From the NCBI GenBank assembly GCA_014706385.1, contig JACGZH010000006.1, positions 930,001 through 994,000 on the forward strand: 64,000 bases of DNA. Direction: 5' to 3'. Below are positions 31,307 through 46,485 of the stretch, in pieces. The notes beneath the pieces are model-generated. The model did not search any database and was not told the origin of the DNA. It was given only the letters and a program-made list of their open reading frames with translations. Source of the DNA: Phaffia rhodozyma (taxonomy: Eukaryota; Basidiomycota; Tremellomycetes; Cystofilobasidiales; Mrakiaceae). The position numbers were made by a program, and so were the translations under genes. The stretch's first letter is position 1. Each line of letters opens with the position of its first letter.

Positions 31307-34300
31307 TCACACGAAGATTTCTTCGTACTTGAGGACTATATACACATACGCAGTCCAAAAACCACCCAGGGAAACGAAGGAAATGTAAGATTATATTGAT
31401 GTTTATCAAGAAAGGATCGAGATAAAATAGAACTGTAACAAAGACTCACGGATCGTCTCGACCGCTCGACACTGGAAGCTCATCAAGTCCTGCATCGACA
31501 TTCCATCACCCCCACCGCCTTCTGGTGGTTGGCGGAACAATGTGGGACCGAACACGATCGCCAGATTGGATGCCGACATCTGGTTTACTTTTTCATGGGA
31601 GCGCACCCTTTTTGTTCATTCAAGCAATCCAGAAAGAAAATTAGGTTGGCGAGTACTGGAGGAAGAAATATCCGGAAGAGATGTGAGAGACTAACTTGTG
31701 AAGATGAGCCATGAAAAACTTGAGAGCAGCATAACTTGCATCCGGTAGCTCATTCACTTGTTCGTGCAATCGGATATGCCTTAGTCGATCGTTTTCGATT
31801 TCTTGAGAAGACAGATTAAGTGAAGGCGACGAAGATGACTCAAGTATTAACATACACTTCTTGACGACCATGAAGGAAGAAGATAGGCTCAGAAACAAGA
31901 AGGAAAACACCTACTTGCAGCCTCCATAAAGTTCGAGTAGAGCGAGTAGGTGAACAGTGGGTCTGGTAGCTCTCGGAACCATAACTTTAGCGCACTTGAT
32001 ACTACATTGATGTCCGCGTACGCATCATCGTTTTCCAAATCGACCAGATCCACATCTGAATGGGAAGGGACAAGACATGTCAAAGATAAGCATTGGATGG
32101 TTCGAGTAAGGTACAGAGACGATAATCAACTGACCTCTATCGAACGCAGACTTGAGTTTTTGAACGGACGAGGTCATTCCTGATAATCGATAGATCCCGA
32201 CAGACGTCAGACCTATGAGAAAAGAACGATTAATAAACATCAATATCGATGTCCACTAAACTGAGTCGATCTGGTTCTTTAGCAACAGTCGGACCTACCT
32301 TTGCTCTCGATTGCCTCAGTACACATCACCAATATTTTCGGGACTTCGTCCCCATCCCTTAACATTGCCTCTGTAAGGTCGAATCCAAATATCTGCTTGC
32401 CACTCTTTGCGCCTTCGTCTTGTACGACTTGGGTCTGCGAATGCTGTACATGAGGAGGCAGTGCAGGTTGCTGTCTCCCCCAATCAGATAAAAATGTGGA
32501 TAGTGAATTTAGAACCGGATGAGCAATATATCAAACACCGAAAGAGGAAAGCAAGAACAACATACGTAGCCTTCTTCGTATAATCCTTCCCGTCTTGGAC
32601 CTCTAGGTACGCCTCCTCTAGCAACCACAAAGTTGGTCATGAATGTCTTGAAGTCTGTTCTGTTATCAATCGTCTCTGCAATTGCTTTTAACCCAGGAGG
32701 TCCTGCTGAATTCAAGGCCGAGACGATCATTCGATACGACATATTTGTCAGCACCTCGTCTGTCATTCCCTCCCGTTCTTTAGCGACCGGATGAGAAGCT
32801 TACCGTCAGTGCTGTCTATTGGTGATAATGTCATCCCTTCCTGTAATGTTACGCTCTCCGCGAGGAAGGCATATCTAGATAGATGATATTGTGTGGCCAG
32901 GTCTAGTTCGTCCGCGCACTGCTTCAAAAGCTACCGAGACATGACCAAGAAAACAAACAGGCCAAGGTGCCCACAAAAAGAACGAGAGAGTAAGTGTAGC
33001 TCGGAAGAGTAAGCATAGATATGTGAACAAGACGAACTCGGAGGATTTTAGGGAGCTGGGAATTGAAGTACTCTTGTCTGATACTCTGAGCGTCCAACAC
33101 GGCTTTACGGAAGGCATCGGACGTTTGTGACATGCGTTGTCGAGTTTCATCCTCTTGTCGTTGCATCTATACAGAAGAGAGAGGTTAGTAAAGGACTTCA
33201 AACCATGTATATTTAGCCTGACTTGACTCGAGCAGATGAACTAACCTGAGCAGGGTTCTTTCCTTTGAACAAGCCCGCCCCCTTGCCGATCATTGCCTTC
33301 CCGAGTTTCTTTCTGCCTTCACTCGAATGGCCGTTCGAGTTTGAAGCGTTATGCATTCCTGCATCCTTCATGGTACCACCCTCTTTTAGAATCAGTATCC
33401 GCTCGAGTTCTTCTACGTTAACATCAAACCGGGTTTTGGCCTGAAGAGCGTGTATACAAAAATTTAGCGAGGATGGGTTAGCCAGGTTCATGCGCGACGT
33501 AACAGACGCCTAGATTGACACAGAAGATGACGAACCTTCTCCATAGCGAGATCTGCGTCTTGAAGCTGTCGTTCATATCTCGAACCAGTCTCTTTATGCT
33601 ACAAAAGCAAAGACATCAAACAAGAAGGAAAGAGGAGCAAACGATGGAAATCAATCTTGTCAGCATCATGCCGTTCTTTGTTAGGGGTAAAGAGGTAACA
33701 AACCTGTTTCCGGGCCTTTTCAATCTCTTTACCCAACGACACCAACTCTTCTCCCATCTCATTCAACTTGGCCGCATACTTTAATCGCTGTTGAGCGATC
33801 AAGTCATTCACGCGCAATGTATCGTTGTATGCTTTGAGAAATGATCTGTACAAAAGTTCCGCCGAAGTGTCGATGATCAAATGACAAGAGATCCAGCACA
33901 TCCAAGAACCTATCAGTCTTGACGATTCCTTCCGACGTGATGCACTAGAACGAGGAAAGCGAATAGTAATTCTTACCCAGCCTTGCCTTCACTTCGGGAA
34001 TATTGATCCATCAGATCTCGTCCGAGTTCGCCCAGAGATCGAGCGTAGGTTTCTTCTATGCGCGCGCGCGACTTGAGGAACGTCGATGTTTGCTTGAAGA
34101 TGATGAGGAAGAAGAAAGAAAGACAAAGCGGGGCAAAATGAGGACGATTCATAATTGTACAAGATCAAATGAGAAAGGAAAAAAAAATAACAAGAAGGAC
34201 TCACTTTACACGAAGCAAGCGACTGCTTTATTCGTTCGGTTAATAACGGAAGTGCGCACTGACGTTACCCGAAAAGAGTATCACAGATGAACATTCTCCT

Positions 34301-35542
34301 TCCTTCCTTCCAACATTCCTCTCTTCAGTGACAAGACCTATTGAGACTTACATCTAGATCGCAGAGTTGCCTCAAAACACCCTCATCAAATTGCACCGGC
34401 ACACCTTGCCCCTGTCCGCTTCCACCCACTCCTGAATTAACACCAAGCCCCAACCCATCCCCCATCTCGGGCCACGCCGATGGATGACCAACTCCGACCA
34501 CGTTGATGCTCGTTTTGAGACTGACCACTGAGCTTGAAGACCCTCTGGTTTCTAAGCTAGGTCTAGCATTTTCAGAATAAGTACTAGAAGTGAAATTTGA
34601 ATTGAAGGTGGACGATATACTCGGTCGGTATGGTTGATGAGTCGAGGGATCCATTTGCGCGACTGAAGAAGAAGCTGTTGGAGGAGACAAGAGAGTATCT
34701 GAAATTGAAGGAGATTCTGACAAAGAGTTGGACGTATGTTGTTGTTGTTGTTGATAAGATGGTGACTCAGAGTTATATGAATCTGACTGAGAGAATGAGC
34801 CGTTTCCTCGGTTGGACGAAGTTGACTGAGAATGGGAATGGCTCGTGTTAGATTGCCCACTAGGTGATGTTACAGACGACTGAGACGTGTGAGAGTATGA
34901 TCGGTTAGGTTTTTGTTGTTGCTGATCCATAACTAGTTGAGTCACAAAGATGAGAGGACACGATCAGTCAAGCTGTTACACCAAGCGTTTCCAAGTACAC
35001 ACGATGTATCCCAACGAAGCAAGGGAGAGGGGAGATGATCAACCCAGCACTCCTTGAGGAACAAAGCTATCTTTAAAGCTATCGGGCCAAGAGCCGTATG
35101 CTCTGATAGTCTACACCTTCATCATAAGTGCTAAGTGATGTCTAGCCCGAGCTTGAGGCGGTAGACTTTGATGACAGATGAAGACCGTACATGCAAGCAC
35201 TACCATCACTGATTCCTTCCATCCGAGCCATGCAGGCGGGATGATCAGATGGAATCTGATCCAAAGCTTACCCATCGTTTGGAAAGCTCGTCCTTCGGAC
35301 CAAGAGCCGGCAAGAGTGCTCTTACAGCAGAAGGATCGATCTCTGATAGAGATGAGAGTGACGAGGGACGGAGGCAAGAAACTAGAGAGAAGAAAGAAAG
35401 AGCAGAGAGGGAAGAGCAACAGAGCAGACATACTTCGGTCTAAATCCTGATGATGATACTGCTTGTTCTGTTGTTGCTGTTGCTGCTGCTGCTGCTGCTG
35501 TTGATCTTCTAGAGACCTTGAAAGGCCAGTATCGTTATCCAT
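31307..35542 (-). CDS. F-BAR and RhoGAP domain protein (Rgd1-like)
   Basis: This is a GTPase-activating protein for a Rho-type GTPase that also binds curved membrane. Fifteen exons on the minus strand: 35542-35434, 34932-34352, 34092-33977, 33845-33704, 33598-33536, 33440-33246, 33166-33038, 32930-32804, 32759-32566, 32470-32299, 32212-32135, 32055-31915, 31801-31696, 31607-31450 and 31335-31307. They sum to 780 codons (779 aa). The N-terminal 170 residues are Gln/Ser-rich, with a run of 12 Gln. The F-BAR domain includes FLKSRARIEETYARSL, SEGKAGSFLKAYNDTLRVND and KLNEMGEELVSLGKEIEKAR. The RhoGAP domain has the arginine finger GIYRLSG, then KLWFRELPDPLFTY, LPDASYAALKFFMAHL and SASNLAIVFGPTLF. 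Domain order matches yeast Rgd1, which acts on Rho3/Rho4; the target here is inferred. The start lies back to back with mS33. Confidence 0.9.
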
Positions 35543-35844
35543 GGTGTCCGTTGTACGTAGTTTATTCAGATTCTGGTCTTGATTAAGCAGATCAAGAGAG
35601 GATGGAGAGAAGACGAAAGGCGCAAGCAGAAGTCAAAATGGGAAGGGACGGAAAGATGGCAGGTGAGGGAAAACAGCCAAGAATTTGATTAGAGAATTCT
35701 CGGTCATTTCATTAGGAGACATTCCTCAGGTTTGTAATCTTTTCTGTAATTCCTATCTTGGCAGCCGACTTGTTCTACATTCTATCTATCCATCCATTCA
35801 TCATCCCACTCACACCTTGAACACCCATCCTCATCCTCGCCAGC
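35543..35844. promoter_or_regulatory. Divergent promoter RhoGAP / mS33
   Basis: These 302 bp lie between start codons on opposite strands. The plus-strand side is rich in CATCC/ATCCATCC repeats (35785-35840). No other motif stands out. Confidence 0.5.
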
Positions 35845-36388
35845 ATGTCTGTGAGACCACCTACACTCACTCGTCTGGCCGACCTGGCCCGTCTGAAGTC
35901 AACCGTCCTTCAGACCCCGTATAACCCGCTCAATCTTCGGACAGGTCTTCACTACCTGACCCAGCCGCTTCGAGGACCGGAAACCAGCTCTTGGTACCCT
36001 ATTCGAATGACGGACAAGATGACGAGAGGGATTCTCGATCTGCCGAAAACATGGCATAACGAACGACATCAGCTCTGGGAACAGATCAAGGCTGCTAGAG
36101 CTGCCAGAGGAAAGTTGGCGACCAGGAAGGGTACGTTTGAGGTTGCCTTTTTTTCCATCCTTCCCATTCTACACCTACGCCTATGCTTCCTTCCTTCATG
36201 GTCGTTCGAGCGGTCTTTACAACCAACCAAACGACCAAATTCAAGAGTTTTCTCTGCCGGATCTATCAACGAATTGAGTGAAAAAACCAAAGCTAATCAC
36301 CTCCTTCCTTTTCACAATCGAATTTAAACTCAATTCCTATCAACCAGGTCATGGAAAGAAGGCTGCTTTACGTGCAAAGCGTGGTTGA
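35845..36388 (+). CDS. Mitochondrial small-subunit ribosomal protein mS33 (yeast Rsm27)
   Basis: This is a small mitoribosome protein. Two exons, 35845-36130 and 36348-36388, give 109 codons (108 aa) in phase; the intron is long for the size of the gene (217 nt). The signature TPYNPLNLRTGLHYLTQPLRGP corresponds to the YNPTNARTGNKYLRxRLRGP segment of mS33, followed by an SSWYP motif. The C terminus is a basic GHGKKAALRAKRG tail, typical of the family. Length agrees with Rsm27/MRPS33 proteins. It shares its promoter with the RhoGAP gene. Confidence 0.9.
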
Positions 36389-37564
36389 ACGCCCTTGTGT
36401 TCTCCTAACTGAAATTAGAAGGGAATTGAAGAATCAACAGAACAGAGAAGGAAGAAGACAGATAAGATATGCTCATGTGTGTTCTCCAATTCAGTCAGGG
36501 CTGGGCCTAATTTGATGGCGTCTCGTCGACTACACAATCGACCGAGGATTGAGCATCTCATGATCTGTTCTCTGCTCAAACCCCGACCACGATATGCTCC
36601 TTCATCATTCAAGGGGACATGTCTTTAGATCCATCTGGTATTCAATAAGACAGTGAATCTCTTCGGACGAGATCGACGCGTCTCAAACTTGTTCTCTGTC
36701 TCTTCCATCTTCAGAGACATCTAACCAGATGTCCTTCGATGTTTCTGTCTGGCGCAAGTGATAATTGAGAACGCAATAAAGACCCAAGTAGGCAATCGGA
36801 CCTGACGGCTACTGTTATATTGGAAGAAACACAAAAAAGGTACAAAAACCAGGCAATCAAAAAGAGAGGAGGCCACTGATCAACCCCTGATCGATCGAAC
36901 GAAAGGAAGCAACGGAAATATCATGGAAGAACGAACGTAGGGAACCCAAAGAGATGATAAGGCGGGAGACTCAAACAGAATATGAAAGAGAAGACAAAGA
37001 CGAACGCAGGAAGGAAAGAGAAAGAAAAAGACAGAAGAAATCTCCAAAGAGAACAGAGTTCAGAGTAGAAGAGGTCACCGAGTTCATATAAAGAAGGGAT
37101 AGTTCAGTATGAAACAAAACAAAATGACACAACGGAGAGAAGAAAGTAACCGACACTGGATATAGGAAAGTCAGAAAAGAACGAGGAAAGAAGAGGTTGG
37201 TTCGAATAATAAGCGTTTCACCAATGGACCGACCAACCTAAGGGTATGGGTATGGGTATGTAGAAGAGAGAAAGGAAAAAGTTCGAGAAAAGAGAAGAAG
37301 AAAAGGAAAAGTAGCAGCGACGAAACAGAGAAGCTCAGAAGGGCCTGCAACAAACCACAGGGAAGCAAAGCCAAGCGAGAAAATGCATGCGAAGTAAGGA
37401 AGCAAAGGGACAAGAAAGCAAGGCGTTTCCGAACCATTCAGCGGCCGGAGAGAAAAGAAAGAAGGCAGGGAGCGACCCGAAGAACAAAGAGAAGAAGTCT
37501 CTCAAGCACGTCGTAGCTTTCCTTGAAGCTCCAAAAGATAATCACCAGAAAATATCTAAGCCTT
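36389..37564. terminator. Convergent 3' region between mS33 and PAK kinase genes
   Basis: These 1,176 bp lie between two convergent genes. They are strongly purine-rich on the plus strand from 36840 to 37500, which is a pyrimidine-rich 3' UTR for the minus-strand kinase. A short tandem GGGTAT x3 lies at 37242-37259. Open frames here are low complexity only. Confidence 0.5.
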
Positions 37565-40910
<3,346 letters not shown>

Positions 40911-41404
40911 GATGAGACTCGACTATAGGGAAGGTAAAAAGATAGAGAATATCTAGGGGACCTTCAAGATGATTGCTCGAAGTGAAAAAACCAAAGGAGG
41001 GCAGAGCGAGCGAGCTGAAGGTGATGGGACGGAAGCAACAGAAGAGCAAGCTCTCAAAGACAGTTCAGCAAGGCGAGGTGGCTACCGAAGTGATCTGTAT
41101 ATCTGTCTGTCTGTGGAACCAATAAAGAAAGGATCGAGCTGATGGAAGGAAGGAAGAACAAAACAGCACAAGTGTCGACTCGCTCACGTCAAAAGGGACG
41201 AAGGCGAGAGGGAGAAGGTGTTTGGGCAGGGTGTGTTTGGACTGGGCTTTGAAATTCATGTAAATTTATATAGATTGTTCGAAATTCATTGAAATTCACT
41301 CGTAGTCAATATCCTGCTTGTTCGTCCTACAGACCCTCACTCACCATCCGTCCGAGGTCATACTCGTTGAGCAGACTGTCCACTAACCTGTTCTCTGACA
41401 AGCG
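40911..41404. promoter_or_regulatory. Divergent promoter PAK kinase / phosphopantetheinyl transferase
   Basis: These 494 bp lie between start codons on opposite strands. GAAATTCA occurs three times (41250, 41280, 41291) around an A/T-rich patch (41259-41275) that could act as a nucleosome-free or TATA-like element. A CTGTCTGTCTGT microrepeat lies at 41102. Confidence 0.5.
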
Positions 41405-42858
41405 ATGCTCACTCGGCCGCTTAGACTAATCGCTGTCGATGTCTCTAGATGGGATCCTTCTCAAGAGGTGACGATTCGTTTTCTCATGACTAACGCAATA
41501 TTTTTTGAGTGTTGCCTATAAATGTATTTCGTTTATTGATTTCAATGCATTGCTCTGGGGTTTTATACTGTCTGATAACGAATCGATCTGATGATTGAAC
41601 CCGAAATGATAACGAAATACCCCAACACATATACGACAACAATTAAAACAATACAAACACAGACATTCAATCAACTGTTGGACTTCGTGGATGAACCTTC
41701 GGCTGTTAGGATCAAGCGTTTCCGCCACAGATCAGACGCGCTGAGTGAATCCACTATTCATCGCTCGCTCCTTGAAAACGGGAGGCCTGTTTTCGCAATG
41801 ACTGACCTGTGGCTCGGCTCGGTTCCTTCATCCAGGATCACTTGTCGGCAGGTTACTTCCTATATACGTCTTGCAGCATACGATTCCTGTCAAGACACCA
41901 GTCGAGTTCAAGTTGGGATCTCATGGTCGTCCGTACATAGCGAGTTCTCTCTTATCATAGTCATTCCTTGATGTCTTGATATGGTGAAAGTACAAGATAA
42001 TCAAGTCTGATATTCTTTCTTCTTCCCATTCTTTGTTATCTCCGACGTTCCGGTGATTTGCGCGCATGCATATCCTGTCTGAAACACAAGGCAACCCCGT
42101 CGACCGATTCCCCATTTGACTATAACATCTCTCACGACGGACCATGGGTCATCGGTGCCTTTACCTTTGGAGGAAAAGTAGGAGTGGACGTCATGTCGTT
42201 GGATCTACCAGACGGGATAGAGAGTACTTTTGATCTGAGAGAAGCTCTCTACGATCAGGTTCGCTTGATTCTGTTTATCCATATGTCCACCTAGACTTCT
42301 CTCTAATTCTTGCTTGTCGACTCATCTCTATTCACTCTCTTCTACTCCCTCAAAAAGCTTTCTCCTTCCGAAAGAACTACCATCTCGCTCCTTGCTAATA
42401 AATCTTCAGAACAGCCCGGAAAAAGAGAAGAGGAGGAAAGAATCTACCTAGTCCGACTATGGATGTACAAAGAATCCCTCTCGAAACTCATCGGGCTTGG
42501 TGCCTCTCTTCCATTCTCTGATCTCTCTTTCGACCTCCCTCCCCCATTTGATCTTTCTTCTTCAAATCAGTCTCGATCCGAACTGGCCATCAAGATATTG
42601 AGTGTCCACGGATCGGTATCCCGCATCTTTCCGCCTCTGTCCGAGATGATGTTCCGTGAAATCCAGTTGCCCATCGTACCGCCTCAACAGACCCCTTCAG
42701 GCGTCGTCCTTACCACCGCACTGATTCCCACTCTTCCCACCACAAACGACAACGGTGGTGATAACGATGATTATCATGAGAGGCTTGAATTGATTGAAGT
42801 CGAGCACGTCATCAGCGGCGTGTGGAAATCCCAAAATGGCTCTTCAAATAGAACTTGA
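41405..42858 (+). CDS. 4'-phosphopantetheinyl transferase (Lys5/Sfp type)
   Basis: This enzyme transfers phosphopantetheine from CoA to carrier proteins, in fungi including alpha-aminoadipate reductase of lysine synthesis and polyketide or peptide synthetases. Five exons: 41405-41467, 41663-41744, 41836-41939, 42091-42258 and 42358-42858, giving 306 codons (305 aa). Family features in order are RIKRFRHRSDALRSLVGRLL, the GSHGRPYI (GKP-type) motif, FDYNISHDGPWVIGAF, VGVDVMSL with the metal-binding Asp, and later RLWMYKESLSKLIGLG, the WxxKEA/Y-K helix. The third intron must start with GC (ATA|GCGAGT at 41940) because no GT donor there keeps the frame; the acceptor is ACACAAG. The C-terminal third is divergent and Pro/Asn-rich. 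Confidence 0.88.
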
Positions 42859-43296
42859 TGGCTTGTGAGCTATAGTTGTGAATGTGGCCATATATGTATT
42901 ACTCGAAAATTAGGTATCAGGAGGGATATATAGCTCATAGCGTTCAAGAAAGATGAAGGACTCTGCAGAACAATAGACAGACGACCAGACAGAAAGGTAG
43001 CAGATAGCGGAGAAAACGATGTGTTTGAAAAGGACGAAGACAAAGCGCATAATGTTAGATACACAACAGGAAGACGAATATATATATATATGAGTAGATG
43101 GCTACATTGGAGATCGACTTGAGGGGAAAAGAAAAGGAAGGAAATGTTTCTCGAGATTAAATATGTAGACGCGTAACCCAGATCGCACAAAGATCAAGAA
43201 GAAAAGCAAGAGAAGAAAAGAAAAGAGAAGAGAAGAAGAAAAAGAAAACAAGAACAGAAGATGAAAGACGGCTAGATCGGTGTGTATGGACACACT
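42859..43296. terminator. Convergent 3' region
   Basis: These 438 bp lie between the phosphopantetheinyl transferase and the F-box gene. The interval is purine-rich on the plus strand (43120-43270), with a short (TA)6 run at 43078-43090. No gene is seen. Confidence 0.5.
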
Positions 43297-45913
43297 CTAT
43301 ACTTCCTCCTCTTTGACTTCCAACTGACCTTGCTCCGTTTCGCCCTGGTTCATCGTAAGATCACTCACATCCAACGAACTCTCTTCGCCCTGCTCTTCCT
43401 CCTCTCCCTCCTCTTCGTCCTCGTGATCGACCTCATCTTCCGGTTCGTCGACCATTCCGTTTGCGCTGTCCCTATCCCTGCGCCTATCCTGCCGGCCGCT
43501 CAGAACTAGGGGGCTCGACTCGATCTTCCGACTGACCCACTGGTTGTTTTCGTGCCAGCAAACGTCCATTGAGGATTTCGACCTCAACGTCGGTTCCCTT
43601 CCCAGTAAAAGTTCTACTAGGTCGGCCATCCCATGAGACGCGCACCGGACGGTGATTGCAAATGACTTTAGGTGCGGATTCGCCGTCATACGGAGCAAAA
43701 GTCGAGGAAGACGGTACAATCTCGAAGGGTCGCCCGCGACGATGACGGTGAGGTCTAATGTCCAGTAGGTTTTCCAGAGAAAAAGAAGAGCAACGTTAGA
43801 TGTTGAAAAGAACCTTTGGATACATGCAATCGAATAAACAAAGAAAGGCACGAACGATGTGACTTTAGAGGAAGATTAGGAAACTTGCTCATCGCCCGAC
43901 TAGGATGAGTCAAGCAAAACATGAACTCGGACGATGTCGACCGTAAACGAGGCCATGCTTTGGAAACTGTAGGCAAAATAAATGTCGGCAAATGATGTTG
44001 GTGATAGCTGATTCATCCATCAATCAAGAGCATACACCAAATGATCAGACAAGGAACAGAATTCGGCAGAGTATGGAAGGAGTCACAGCTATCTCAGGAG
44101 ACTCACACTTTCGGATTCAGTTTTGGATATGCTTCCCAGACGGCCTTGCCCAGCATGAGCATGCCTCTACCCCCAATGATTTCTTCAGTTGACATCGCAC
44201 TCTCCGAGCTAACGAACCGGATTTTGAGCACCTCCAGATCCTTCAGATTGTCGAGAACGAGACCGACCACGGACTCCGGGTTCCTCCAGTCAGCCGGTAC
44301 TTCTCGAAGCACGGCCCGCTTGATCCAGGAAACCAGGGCGGGACCACGGGTCGGAGAAGACAGAACAGGGCCAAGAAGTGCATAGGCCTGTAGAGAGGTC
44401 ACATGAATGTGCCGATACAACAACGGAGTGGCGATCTCGTGCCACTTAAGAAAGACAAATCATATGCTTTGTTGAGCAACAACAATGAAGTTACGACACT
44501 TGATCTGGCGCGTAGGGTACTGACCGTCTTGCAAACCAGGGATAGGGCCCACCGGGTTCTACTTCTTAATTCTTCCTGTCGTCGGGCGAGTACTTCTTCC
44601 GGACTCGGCTCTGCCACCCTTTTGAATCTATTCGGCTCCCATGAGTTCCAGAACTCGATGGGCTCAGGGCTTTCATCGAACTCGCCAAACTCTCTAGCCT
44701 CAGATCTTGTTTTGAGCAACATGGGCAGTAACCATCTTGGTTTAGAGCCTGGCGCCAATGGTTTTGAACTCAATTTTGAAGTGCTGCTCGTGCCAACAGA
44801 ATACCACTGGTTTCCGCTCGGTCTGAGTACATTCGATTTTTCCGCTAATGATGGTTCATTTCGCTCTCGTTCAGGGCAGCTTCGCGCGACGGTTGCTTTT
44901 GTCAGCTTGTCGTCCAGTCGGTAAGACTCAACACATTCCGAGATGATCATCATTTGAAGTTCAAGCGGTAATCGAGGAATGAGCAGGGCCGTATGTTGGG
45001 AAGGTTGGACCGAAGATGAAGCAGCCTCGGGACGATATTTGACAGACAAGGGTAGAACGTCGGGTTGATGAGTGTACAGTCGAGAATCCACAAACCTATC
45101 GGATGCAAGCGATGGAGGAACAGAAGGATGCATCATAGAGGATGACGAGGATGCTATGGAAGGGAAGGAAAGATTCCCGAATGCGTATCGAGAATGATAA
45201 TGGCTGATGTCAGCAGTGCGCTGCGAAGACGATAAAGTATTTGTGACGGCTGTCGGGTGGGAGACGGCATCGACCGGGAGTGGATGACCAATCTTAGGAG
45301 AGCTTGTAGAGAGAACTTCGAGAGAAGATAAGATGATACATCTGAAAGAGAACAAGAGAGAACTCAGTCACTGCGAGTAAAGTGTCTGCATGGGAAACGA
45401 GGAACAGAACCGGCGAATAAGGGGGTGACTGACTTTTGACCGTCCGCTTGGGTCTCAACACGATAGCCGTTCAGTTTGACGATCGTGTTTTCCTCGAGAG
45501 CTGTCAGGGCACAGGATAATGATGATGATAACGGAACGGATGCTCGATCTAGAGTGGTCTTCATATATTGAAAGCTATCAGAGAGTAGAAAACTGAGGAA
45601 GAAGGAAGAGGAGATTCAGTAAAGCAAGACAGACGTGCGCATATAGCCGCTTCTATCTAGTAGCCCACAAATGCCGCGGCAGGCCGAGTGAACGAGAAGA
45701 AAGGGAGAGAGAAGAAACTAACTTAATGACTGGAAGATGAGATGGCTCATTCGATGAGGGAACAGCTGGGTGGAAAGATGGATCAGATAGAAAGAGCACT
45801 TGAAGGACCGGCCTGATGATAGAGGGGCCGACTGAAGGCTGGGAAAAGTACAAAGTGGATACCGCATGAAGTGTGAGTGGATTGAGGCCGATGATCGAGA
45901 TTGGCGTGGACAT
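43297..45913 (-). CDS. RPA70N-like OB fold fused to an F-box protein
   Basis: Six exons on the minus strand (45913-45723, 45574-45434, 45341-44525, 44444-44107, 44007-43856, 43754-43297) give 699 codons (698 aa) with matching phases. Residues 1 to about 130 resemble the N-terminal OB fold of replication protein A large subunit: IRPVLQVLFLS, ALEENTIVKLNGYRVE, then CIILSSLEVLSTSSPKIGHP, matching the LELEVL...KIGNPVPY end of RPA70N. No RPA DNA-binding domain A follows. After a Ser-rich linker in the same exon comes an F-box-like block, LIPRLPLELQMMIISECVES with SLVCKTWHEIATPLLYRHIH, the second half joined across an intron. The remainder resembles a degenerate leucine-rich F-box protein and ends in a Glu/Asp-rich tail. 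F-box proteins recruit substrates to SCF ubiquitin ligases; RPA70N binds checkpoint proteins through acidic peptides. The combined role is inference. Confidence 0.8.
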
Positions 45914-46485
45914 GGCCTGAGATTAGCTGCCAGAGACGAAGAGCTGTCGACAATGATGCGTATGAAGGAGCAAAAGAGAATGATAGGATGAGTAGAGATG
46001 TGATCAATCGACGCTAAAGGATGTGTAAGGACAGAGACCTTTGTTGGTGTGTCAGCTGTGAGGTGTCAATTCTGTGGTGTTCGCTGATGTGAGCGCGAGC
46101 TGTCTGGCCGGGTTGGGTGTCTGGCCGGATCTAGAAGGTTTCTCTAATAGGCGGACTACAAAGATTCCTAATGGATGTTCTCGATTGTTGGTATTACAGA
46201 TTTCTCGGACGATGACTACAAACTCTTGTAATGGGCCCACTAGGAAGAGCTCCACACGAAACCATTAGACAACTTTGTAGTACGTCGAATACAAGGGTTT
46301 GTAATCTATAAGATACTACAAATATCTTCTATTCACTTTCGGAAATCATTAGATACATTTTGTATTACACAGCTTTTTCTCACCCTCTTCAGCCCGCCAC
46401 ACACCCACCATTCACTCACCACTGCTATTCCTCTTCGCTTGCTCTGCTGCTTGCATCCATCACTCTAGTCCACATACATACATCC
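45914..46485. promoter_or_regulatory. Divergent promoter with repeated ACTACAAA/TTTGTAGT motifs
   Basis: In this 572-bp spacer ACTACAAA occurs at 46155, 46215 and 46315, its reverse complement TTTGTAGT at 46274, and close variants TTTGTAAT at 46298 and TTTGTAT at 46358. A longer degenerate direct repeat, CATTAGA followed by TTGTA(G/T)TAC, is seen at 46264-46283 and 46347-46367. The cluster is nearer the U1-70K start (46486) than the F-box gene start (45913). Confidence 0.5.

Noticed and set aside
30867..31409. 180-codon open frame on the minus strand
   Set aside because: It is Phe/Ser/Leu-rich low-complexity sequence produced by a pyrimidine-rich 3' UTR, and it overlaps the RhoGAP last exon and intron.
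37242..37259. GGGTAT x3 as an internal telomere-like repeat
   Set aside because: Only three units, inside a 3' UTR, too short to argue for telomeric origin.
44399..45913. RPA1 gene plus a separate F-box gene
   Set aside because: The end of the OB fold and the start of the F-box lie in one uninterrupted exon (45341-44525) in one frame, with no stop, start or promoter-like gap between them.
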